Of a stretch of DNA of 5,097 bases, positions 1 to 4,754 are shown piece by piece. The notes under the pieces were generated by a model that made no database searches, was not told the origin of the DNA, and saw only the letters and a program-made list of their open reading frames with translations. The stretch lies in contig JAHRWI010000050.1 in NCBI GenBank assembly GCA_019090225.1, positions 1 through 5,097 on the forward strand, read 5' to 3'. This DNA comes from Porticoccaceae bacterium (GTDB lineage: Bacteria > Pseudomonadota > Gammaproteobacteria > Pseudomonadales > Porticoccaceae). The translations under genes and the position numbers were made by a program. Position 1 is the first letter of the stretch. Each line of letters begins with the position of its first letter.

Positions 1-55
1 GTGACGAATTCTTTGAGACTACCAAGCTCTTAAATATTTACAAATTCACGCATAA

Positions 56-69
56 GGCCTACTTAGGCC
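56..69. repeat. Short palindrome over the stop codon of the dehydrogenase gene
   Basis: GGCCTA and TAGGCC form a perfect 6-bp inverted repeat around a two-base centre. It overlaps the last codons and TAG stop of the minus-strand dehydrogenase. No run of T follows on the minus strand, so it is not a convincing intrinsic terminator. It could still form a small hairpin at the 3' end of the mRNA. The rest of bases 1-58 shows no gene or site I can support. Confidence 0.35.
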
Positions 70-886
70 GATAAACTTTAATTGGATGATATTCCTTCTG
101 GAAACTTGGCTGATCTGCCCACTTCAAACCATTGGTCAAACCGCCATCCACCACCATGGCCTGGCCTGTCACAAAGGTTGAGCGATTGCCTGCCAACCAA
201 CAAGCCATCTGCGCGATATCATCGGGAATACCGGCACGGGGAATGGCCTGAGATTTTTCAAACATGGGTTTCACCCGATCAACCAGATCATCGGACTTAC
301 CGACGCTATTAGCCGCCAGAGGCGTAGCGATAAAACCCGGACAAATGGCGTTAACCCGGATGCTGTGCTCACCCAGTTCCATAGCCACAGATTTGCTCAT
401 GTGTATCACTGCAGATTTCGCGCCCGCATAAGCATGAGGGCTATAACCAGATTGTAAGCCAGCGATGCTGCCCGTATTGATGATGCTACCGGACTGCTGC
501 TTTTTCATGACAGGTGCAGCGTATTTCATACCCAGAAATACGCCTTTAACGAGCACGTCATAGGTCATATCAAATTCATCGGCAGGTGTATCTTCTACCG
601 GGCCGAGCACACCGCCAAAACCGGCATTGTTAAAGATGCAATCTAGTCGTCCCCACTGAGATACCGCGAGATCAACCGCCGCTTTCACCTGCGCTTCCTG
701 TCGGACTTCTACCTCGGCAAAAACCGCAACATCGCCCAGCTCTTTGGCCAGGGCCTGGCCACGCTCGACCTGCATATCGGCGATGACGACACGAGCGCCC
801 TCTTCCACAAATAAACGCACACTGCGCTCGCCGATACCGCTGGCACCGCCAGTAATTACCGCTACTTTTCCATCTAGTTCTGCCAT
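59..886 (-). CDS. SDR-family NAD(P)-dependent oxidoreductase
   Basis: This is a classical short-chain dehydrogenase/reductase of 275 residues, a soluble Rossmann-fold enzyme that interconverts an alcohol and a ketone. The nucleotide-binding motif TGGASGIG is at residues 12-19. Asp37, at the end of the second beta strand, favours NAD over NADP by family rule. NNAG is at 86-89, the catalytic Ser is about 140, and YxxxK is Tyr153/Lys157, followed by the CPG turn near 181. The Asn that usually completes the catalytic tetrad (in a VNxxG motif) appears to be Leu112 in DVLVKGVF. I recall the same variant from related SDRs, so it need not mean inactivity. The C-terminus runs about 20 residues past the usual VDGG end. 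The ATG is preceded on the minus strand by GGAG with a six-base spacer, a good ribosome site. It lies 61 bases downstream of the peptidase gene and may share its transcript. The substrate cannot be told from sequence. Confidence 0.93.
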   Translation of the reverse strand: MAELDGKVAVITGGASGIGERSVRLFVEEGARVVIADMQVERGQALAKELGDVAVFAEVEVRQEAQVKAAVDLAVSQWGRLDCIFNNAGFGGVLGPVEDTPADEFDMTYDVLVKGVFLGMKYAAPVMKKQQSGSIINTGSIAGLQSGYSPHAYAGAKSAVIHMSKSVAMELGEHSIRVNAICPGFIATPLAANSVGKSDDLVDRVKPMFEKSQAIPRAGIPDDIAQMACWLAGNRSTFVTGQAMVVDGGLTNGLKWADQPSFQKEYHPIKVYRPK

Positions 887-947
887 TTTTTACTCCGCTC
901 GTTATAAAGGGTTTTAGAAATTATAAAAGGTTTTTGAATTTATCGGC

Positions 948-1532
948 TCAGGTCTTCCAATTATGAACCGGCATATCCTGCAATATTTCTTCGATCTGCT
1001 GCCCGGTGAGTTCCTGTTTTTCTATCAAGCCCCGGGCGATCAAGCCTACATAGTTGATGTATTCGCGACCCACCAACAAATCAATAATATCTTCGGCAAC
1101 CGTATCGAGAACCTGCTCGTCTTTGTAAGTCACGTCGAGCTGCTCAGCCAATTGAGCCGCTATGGGTAGACTGACACGCAGCTTTTCCAACATTAACAGC
1201 TCAATCAGCGCATCGCGATAATCCTGACCACCATGCACCTGCCGGTAAGGCTTCTTTAAATAAATTGCCTGGGAGACAGGACCGGCAAAACGAATTTTAG
1301 TGGTCACCAGGGTTTCACGCACCGCCAGTGGCCAGAGCCGATGTAGCTCATCAAGGCGCAGATGAACTTCACCGACATGGGGCGTCACATCAAAGCGCAC
1401 CACGCTGCGATCCTGGCGCGAACCATGATCGCCGATTTTGGCACCGAACACTTTACGCTGGTAATAATGCGAGACCACAACATGTCCAGCCTCATGCATT
1501 GCCACTGTGGCCAGGTCTTTCTCTTCGCTCAT
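948..1532 (-). CDS. Stand-alone peptidase M41 (FtsH-like) domain protein
   Basis: This protein of 194 residues opens almost directly with HEAGH (residues 13-17), the zinc-binding and catalytic motif of M41 metallopeptidases. A later FAGPVSQAIY stretch (82-91) matches the position of the FtsH 'GG.AAE' helix. GGQDYRDA (102-109) matches the NDL..A segment, so Asp104 is the probable third zinc ligand. The rest is predicted helical, as in the FtsH protease domain. FtsH's N-terminal membrane helices and AAA+ ATPase module are absent, so any ATP-driven unfolding would need a partner, or the enzyme acts on unfolded or small substrates. No signal peptide or membrane segment is seen, so it is probably cytoplasmic. 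I chose ATG at 1532; a GTG lies one codon upstream at 1535. Neither has a clear Shine-Dalgarno, so translation may be weak. The SDR gene follows in the same direction. Substrate unknown. Confidence 0.82.
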   Translation of the reverse strand: MSEEKDLATVAMHEAGHVVVSHYYQRKVFGAKIGDHGSRQDRSVVRFDVTPHVGEVHLRLDELHRLWPLAVRETLVTTKIRFAGPVSQAIYLKKPYRQVHGGQDYRDALIELLMLEKLRVSLPIAAQLAEQLDVTYKDEQVLDTVAEDIIDLLVGREYINYVGLIARGLIEKQELTGQQIEEILQDMPVHNWKT

Positions 1533-1660
1533 CACTAATCACTCATCAAACATGACTGGTTTAAGCCAGCCAACTGGAAGCCAGGCAGCTCAAAGTCGCA
1601 CTCGAACCTTAGCCCGGAATCAGACCCGCCTCCATCTCACGGTATAAGAGTAAGCGAAAG

Positions 1661-1690
1661 CGTATACCTTTGCTATTGTCAGCTTTACAA
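1661..1690 (-). promoter_or_regulatory. Candidate promoter for the peptidase (and SDR) genes
   Basis: On the minus strand, TTGTAA (1690-1685) is followed after 18 bases by TATACG (1666-1661), a modest sigma-70-like pair. It would leave a 5' leader of about 120 bases before the peptidase start. This is read by eye, with no transcription data. Confidence 0.28.
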
Positions 1691-1712
1691 TTGCCCAGCG
1701 ATGAGCTTTATA
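1684..1712 (+). promoter_or_regulatory. Candidate promoter for the hotdog-protein gene
   Basis: TTTACA (1684-1689) and TTTATA (1707-1712) are separated by 17 bases and lie about 75 bases upstream of the plus-strand start codon. The -35 element overlaps the candidate minus-strand -35, so the two divergent promoters would lie back to back. The rest of the 250-base spacer (1536-1786) holds no ORF or RNA gene I can support. Confidence 0.35.
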
Positions 1713-1786
1713 TAAAACAAAAAAACTAGAACAGCCGAGCCCCATCCTTTACGAATCAAGAAGCCCCTACCAGCCAAGAGTCCCCT

Positions 1787-2572
1787 ATGAGTGAACAAGT
1801 CCCTACCAAGCAACAGCCACTGCCAACAGTCTCTATCGATGGTGTTTACAACGGTGCAGTAAAAGCCGTCAATGGCGGTTATATCTGTGGCGTATTGGCT
1901 GGTTTTGTCGGTGGCGATGCCGAAGTTCGCATCAACGCGGCCTTCCCGGTAGAAACCCCCTTGCAACCCATAGCCACGGACGATGGCGGCGTAGAAATGT
2001 ATCTGAGCGAGAAATTGCTCGGTAGCGCCCGGCCCACCACTCTCGAACTGGACATACCCACGCCGCCAGACTTTGCAACCGCCCGCCGCGCTAGCGAGAA
2101 CTTTTTATTTCTGCACAGCATTGACGTGAAAGGCTGTTACGTTTGCAGCCCCCTGCGCACCCCGGACAAAGGCTTGCGCGTATTTATCGGTGCGCTGGAC
2201 AATATTGCCGAGCGCTCCCCAGGCGAAAATCTGGTTGCCGCTCTCTGGCGACCAACAACCAACCTGGATGACGGCGAGGGCAATATCGATAATGCCTACA
2301 TTTGGTCGGTGCTGGATTGTCCTGGCGTTTACGGCCTCAAACTCCGTTATCCGGAGTCAGGCATTCTGGTCCTGGGTAGTTGCGCAGGGAGCATCAAACG
2401 CCCGCTGCCGGTCGATGACACCTACATTGTCAGCGGTTGGCAGATCACCCCGGCTGGGGGCCGAAAACTGCACATGGGCATCGCTATCCACTCAAGAAAG
2501 GGCGAACTGATGGCCTGCGCGAAGCAAGTTTGTTTTGATGTGGGCGATACACTGCCCGGTGCGTCTAAATAG
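1787..2572 (+). CDS. Hotdog-fold thioesterase-superfamily-like protein
   Basis: This soluble protein of 261 residues resembles, from memory of the family, uncharacterised two-domain hotdog (thioesterase-like) proteins. The N-terminal half carries YNGAVKAVNGGYICGVLAGFVGG-like features (residues 21-43): a short turn followed by a glycine-rich helix, as in hotdog domains. A central CYVCSP...GLRVF element (117-133) is a recurring CxxC..GL signature of this group. The C-terminal half has WSVLDCPG (173-180), LGSCAGSIKRPL and a terminal strand ending in GELMACA. Related hotdog enzymes hydrolyse acyl-CoA thioesters; neither activity nor substrate can be assigned here. The cysteine pair 117/120 could bind metal or be structural. 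The ATG has only a weak AAGAG ribosome site six bases upstream, but no better in-frame start was found. It is divergent from the peptidase gene and convergent with the dehydratase, so it is probably monocistronic. Confidence 0.75.
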   Translation: MSEQVPTKQQPLPTVSIDGVYNGAVKAVNGGYICGVLAGFVGGDAEVRINAAFPVETPLQPIATDDGGVEMYLSEKLLGSARPTTLELDIPTPPDFATARRASENFLFLHSIDVKGCYVCSPLRTPDKGLRVFIGALDNIAERSPGENLVAALWRPTTNLDDGEGNIDNAYIWSVLDCPGVYGLKLRYPESGILVLGSCAGSIKRPLPVDDTYIVSGWQITPAGGRKLHMGIAIHSRKGELMACAKQVCFDVGDTLPGASK

Positions 2573-2637
2573 GGGCCGTCGAAACAAGAGTCATCCAGAC
2601 AAAGCCCGTCCAAATAAAATTGACCGTCACCATATAG

Positions 2638-2678
2638 CCAAAAAGCCCGTGAACTCTAAGAGCTCACGGGCTTTTTGG
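2638..2678. terminator. Bidirectional rho-independent terminator
   Basis: CCAAAAAGCCCGTGA (2638-2652) pairs perfectly with TCACGGGCTTTTTGG (2664-2678). After one mismatch, the inner CTC/GAG pairs close over a TAA loop. A GC-rich stem ending in T5 on the plus strand and, by symmetry, T5 on the minus strand is the classical layout for terminating both converging transcripts. It sits 65 bases after the hotdog stop and 53 bases beyond the dehydratase stop. Confidence 0.92.
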
Positions 2679-2700
2679 GGTATTAACTTCCTGGGCCATA

Positions 2701-2752
2701 CTTTTAAACTGAGAGCTTTTAAGCTCAGCTTTTAAGCTAAGAGCTTTTTAGC
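2701..2752. repeat. AT-rich tandem repeat, unit AGCTTTTAAGCT
   Basis: Two exact copies of the near-palindrome AGCTTTTAAGCT occur at 2714-2725 and 2727-2738. Degenerate copies flank them: CTTTTAAACT at 2701-2710 and AGCTTTTTAGC at 2742-2752. The period is about 13-15 bases. The right part overlaps the stop codon and last codons of the dehydratase gene. Each copy can pair with itself or a neighbour, so it may be a slipped-strand expansion or an accessory hairpin beside the terminator. Confidence 0.6.
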
Positions 2753-3049
2753 AAGAGGCTCCATACGCTTGGCCAGATCAAAATCCAGGTGCGTAATACC
2801 CCCGGCACCATGGGTAAACAGGCCGATTTCGACCACATTCCAGACATTCACCCAGCGCGGGTGATGACTGAGGATTTCACACTCAAGAGCCGACTGAGTC
2901 ATAAAACCAAACGCATCGCTGAAAGAGCCAAAATCGTAGCGGCGCAGTAATTTGCCGTCGTTCACTTCCCACGGTGCCAATGCGTCGGCATTGAGCTCAG
3001 CCAGGGCTTTAGCAATTTCTTCTTCGGTAAACAGTGGTGGTTTGCTCAT
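2732..3049 (-). CDS. phhB: Pterin-4a-carbinolamine dehydratase
   Basis: This 105-residue cytoplasmic enzyme dehydrates 4a-hydroxytetrahydropterin, the step that recycles the tetrahydropterin cofactor after aromatic amino acid hydroxylation, usually phenylalanine hydroxylase. The family signature is clear: SHHPRWVNVWN at residues 61-71 holds the two active-site histidines (62, 63), and THGAGGIT at 79-86 supplies the third (His80). Asp89 is conserved. W27 and the following strand match the family N-terminal half, and the length is normal. I chose ATG at 3049, not an in-frame start 22 codons upstream (3115). AAGAGGA lies eight bases before it, and SKPPLFTEEE is where these proteins normally begin. 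No hydroxylase gene adjoins it. A TATACT at 3108-3103 could be its -10 box, but no good -35 is seen. The last codons lie inside a tandem repeat. It lies beside the distal end of the cassette array and reads in the same direction. Confidence 0.93.
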   Translation of the reverse strand: MSKPPLFTEEEIAKALAELNADALAPWEVNDGKLLRRYDFGSFSDAFGFMTQSALECEILSHHPRWVNVWNVVEIGLFTHGAGGITHLDFDLAKRMEPLAKKLLA

Positions 3050-3137
3050 AATACTTGTCCTCTTAATTTGATGAGAGTGTTGAATGGGAATGTCCTGTCG
3101 CCAGTATAGACCCAAGGCAGGATTTCGGGCAGCTATG

Positions 3138-3155
3138 CTAGCAAAGTTTTGCTAG
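3138..3155. repeat. Perfect hairpin near the array/chromosome junction
   Basis: CTAGCAAA and TTTGCTAG form an 8-bp inverted repeat around GT. No T-run follows on either strand, so it is unlikely to be an intrinsic terminator. It lies between the last cassette gene and the dehydratase, where a terminal attC stem might be expected, and could be a remnant of one. Confidence 0.5.
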
Positions 3156-3175
3156 AGCGTCCTGTTAAAGGCTCA

Positions 3176-3182
3176 GTTAGAG
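3176..3182 (-). other. Possible orphan R'' core of a degenerate terminal attC
   Basis: Minus strand CTCTAAC (plus GTTAGAG) lies seven bases after the stop of the leftmost cassette gene, about where the other cassettes carry their R'' core. No matching GTTA-type R' core is found in the next 130 bases towards the dehydratase. The site is therefore degenerate, truncated, or a chance match. Confidence 0.3.
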
Positions 3183-3189
3183 CAACGGC

Positions 3190-3693
3190 TTAGGCGGCAT
3201 TTTCATCTGTGTCAATCAGAAATGTGGATAGCAAAAAGAGATAACCGGCAAGCACAAGTGCGAGGAAAAGGCCCGCAATGTAAATTGCGCCGATCGTTTC
3301 GGTTGGGACCACCACATTCATGATAAACAGGCCAACCCCTACGACTGACATCGCTGCGGCATACGTAACTCTTCGATCTTTCAACGCGGAGTGTCCTGCT
3401 CCAGCGTACCGGACAAGCGCCCACGAGAACGTGGCACCCCAAAACAGGGCTGTGCAGCCACTTCCCACCCGCCAGGTAGTTTCTGCCGATAACCCGAAAG
3501 TTTGGACAACCAAAACGACCAGAGCTCCCGAGCAAGAAATCATCGCTAGTTCTGCGACCGAATGCATCGCTTGTTTACGTAACTTTGCGCCAGGTTGATT
3601 AGCCTGGAGCAAACCGATCGCCAAAGAGAAACCGACGAAAGTAGCAGACACTTCCGCTATTAGGGCGAGGACATCGGTGTGTGCCAATTCCAT
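3190..3693 (-). CDS. Unidentified five-helix integral membrane protein (cassette gene)
   Basis: I do not recognise a named family for this 167-residue protein. About five hydrophobic segments are visible, near residues 8-29, 46-68, 76-96, 110-130 and 134-158, with short loops, so it should lie in the inner membrane. The first helix carries an acidic residue in AEVSATFVGFS (13-23); similar E..xTF.GFS helices occur, from memory, in other small uncharacterised bacterial membrane proteins. A basic loop (KLRKQ, 37-41) and another at KDRR (105-108) suggest cytoplasmic loops. The tail ends in an acidic DTDEN. ATG at 3693 is supported by a full AGGAGG, 11 bases upstream. This Shine-Dalgarno overlaps the R' core of the preceding attC-like site, so the cassette carries its own ribosome site. 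A real gene is very likely; its function is unknown. Confidence 0.8.
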   Translation of the reverse strand: MELAHTDVLALIAEVSATFVGFSLAIGLLQANQPGAKLRKQAMHSVAELAMISCSGALVVLVVQTFGLSAETTWRVGSGCTALFWGATFSWALVRYAGAGHSALKDRRVTYAAAMSVVGVGLFIMNVVVPTETIGAIYIAGLFLALVLAGYLFLLSTFLIDTDENAA

Positions 3694-3706
3694 ATTTCTT
3701 CTAGCC

Positions 3707-3770
3707 TCCTAACGTTATATAAGACGCGGGCGTTCTTTGCGCTGTGCGATTGATCCGCGCTTTGTTATGC
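3707..3770 (-). repeat. attC: attC-like recombination site between GFA and membrane-protein cassettes
   Basis: Read on the minus strand, R'' GCATAAC (3770-3764) is followed by AAAGCGCGG. About 30 bases later CCGCGTCTT precedes ATATAAC and R' GTTAGGA (3713-3707). AAAGCGCGG and CCGCGTCTT pair apart from a shifted base, as expected of L''/L' arms with an extrahelical base. TAAC and GTTA pair as the R box. The 64-base length is within the usual attC range. It begins three bases after the GFA stop codon. Confidence 0.72.
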
Positions 3771-3773
3771 ATT

Positions 3774-4169
3774 TTAAGGCGCACCTTCTTGATATTGGGG
3801 CACGCCTTCAGGGATAGATTCCCAACTAGCTTTTGAGCCGACAAAAATATGCCTGCCTAACTCAATGCCTGGATCACCATTAACACAACCCAGGGTGACA
3901 CCATGAACCGTGCCATTATAAACGCCACAAAGTGTGGAGCCGCATTTACTACAAAACTGAAGACCAAAACCGTGGGAACCAACGTAGGATGTGAGGAGGG
4001 TTTTCCCCAACAACCAACTAAACTCTTGAGGCTCGACGAGAGCATAAGCTGATGCTTGAGAACTAAATGCTTTGCGGCAACGTGAACAGTGACATGACCT
4101 CGCATCACGCAAAGACCCATTTACTTCATACTTGATTTCGCCGCAAAAGCACTCACCAGTTATTTTCAC
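3774..4169 (-). CDS. GFA / CENP-V family zinc-binding protein (cassette gene)
   Basis: This 131-residue protein has the normal length and all the landmarks of the GFA (glutathione-dependent formaldehyde-activating enzyme-like) fold. CFCG at residues 7-10, CHCSRCRK at 26-33 and FCSKCGS at 72-78 provide the two cysteine zinc sites. HIFVGSKASW at 107-116 is the family's C-terminal signature. The namesake enzyme was reported to speed the addition of glutathione to formaldehyde, but most members have no proven reaction, so no substrate is assigned. No signal peptide or membrane segment is present, so it is cytoplasmic. The start is GTG at 4169, with GGAG six bases upstream; no in-frame ATG exists before it in the cassette. 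The start lies 15 bases inside the cassette from the preceding R' core, and the stop lies three bases before the next R''. With only one gene per unit, it is a typical cassette cargo. Confidence 0.92.
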   Translation of the reverse strand: MKITGECFCGEIKYEVNGSLRDARSCHCSRCRKAFSSQASAYALVEPQEFSWLLGKTLLTSYVGSHGFGLQFCSKCGSTLCGVYNGTVHGVTLGCVNGDPGIELGRHIFVGSKASWESIPEGVPQYQEGAP

Positions 4170-4184
4170 TTCACTCTCCGAAAT

Positions 4185-4266
4185 ACATAACCCTTATATC
4201 AGGGGGCGGCGAAGCAATGATCTTCACCCAATAAAACGGACACCCTTACACCTCTCTTTGTTATGC
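4185..4266 (-). repeat. attC: attC-like recombination site between MAPEG and GFA cassettes
   Basis: Minus strand R'' GCATAAC (4266-4260) followed by AAAG, and R' GTTATGT (4191-4185), are complementary over six bases plus a G-T pair. Inside, GTGTAAGGG pairs with CCCTGATAT (one mismatch, two wobbles). A 7-bp stem GGTGAAG/CTTCGCC forms the variable terminal hairpin. The total is 82 bases. The TAA inside R'' is the stop codon of the MAPEG gene. Confidence 0.72.
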
Positions 4267-4659
4267 ATATATTGCCTGGATAAAAAGTGCTATGACTAAA
4301 GCAAAACCCGATAAGAAGGAACCGAGCGAACCCACGAGTCTCAAAGGATTTATTTTGTCCATTGTGGCCGGAAGCAGAATGCCTAGAACGAGCAAATAGC
4401 GAAAAAAAGTGACAGCCACCATAGACCAGAGCACCCATTGTAGTTGCGATGACTGACCCAGAGCAAATATTATGATCGCCAGGATGGGGGCGTACTCGAT
4501 TGTATTGCCGTGGGCCCGTTGAGCTTTATAAAGCTTACTTTCAGGGTTAGATTCGCCGCCATACAAAGTGCCTGACTTGGCGCGGATTATGGCGACATTG
4601 AATCCTAGCGCCAGGCATAACAGGCCAAGCATTGCGATACAAATAAGATAGATTGACAT
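4261..4659 (-). CDS. MAPEG-family membrane protein (cassette gene)
   Basis: This 132-residue protein has four predicted membrane helices (about residues 3-25, 56-70, 74-96 and 108-130), the size and topology of MAPEG (membrane-associated proteins in eicosanoid and glutathione metabolism). The conserved RxHxNxxEYAP block is present as Arg48, His50, Asn52, Glu55 and Pro58; Asn and Glu of this motif take part in glutathione binding or helix packing in characterised members. LRLVG (106-110) fits the conserved start of helix 4. Bacterial members are often glutathione transferases or peroxidases acting on hydrophobic electrophiles, but the activity here is unproven. It should lie in the inner membrane. 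The ATG has a partial GAGAG ribosome site six bases upstream. The stop codon TAA is part of the attC R'' core, so gene and recombination site overlap. A complete one-gene cassette. Confidence 0.9.
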   Translation of the reverse strand: MSIYLICIAMLGLLCLALGFNVAIIRAKSGTLYGGESNPESKLYKAQRAHGNTIEYAPILAIIIFALGQSSQLQWVLWSMVAVTFFRYLLVLGILLPATMDKINPLRLVGSLGSFLSGFALVIALFIQAIYA

Positions 4660-4683
4660 AATGTTCTCTCAGGTTAAGTTAAT

Positions 4684-4732
4684 GAATAACGACCAAGTTG
4701 TGCGGCGCAAACAAAGCGCAGCCTTGTTATGT
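4684..4732 (-). repeat. attC: Short attC-like site between the right-edge gene and the MAPEG cassette
   Basis: Minus strand R'' ACATAAC (4732-4726) is followed by AAGG, and R' GTTATTC is at 4690-4684. TAAC and GTTA pair. Internally GCTGCGC pairs with GCGCCGC except for one T-C mismatch, over a TTTGTTT loop. At 49 bases it is shorter than most described attC sites and the L arms are poor, so confidence is lower than for the other two. Its position 22 bases after a cassette gene stop and its matching orientation support it. Confidence 0.55.
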
Positions 4733-4754
4733 TTCTTTATTGAGCAAGCAAGTT

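Noticed and set aside
920..925. Perfect TATAAT on the minus strand upstream of the SDR gene
   Set aside because: No acceptable -35 lies 16-18 bases upstream, and the spacer is generally AT-rich, so an internal promoter is possible but not supported.
1685..1966. Minus-strand open frame antisense to the hotdog gene start
   Set aside because: It covers the divergent promoter region and the coding start of a clear gene; no family features.
2190..2510. Plus-strand open frame of 106 codons inside the hotdog gene
   Set aside because: It is a frame-shifted shadow of the hotdog gene with no ribosome site.
3050..3115. Longer start for the dehydratase (22 extra residues)
   Set aside because: The extension is not family-like, and a strong AAGAGGA site sits before the downstream ATG at 3049.
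3138..3155. Hairpin as an intrinsic terminator
   Set aside because: No T-tract follows on either strand.
4199..4438. Minus-strand open frame of 79 codons
   Set aside because: It overlaps the MAPEG gene in another frame and the attC-like site; its composition is not protein-like.
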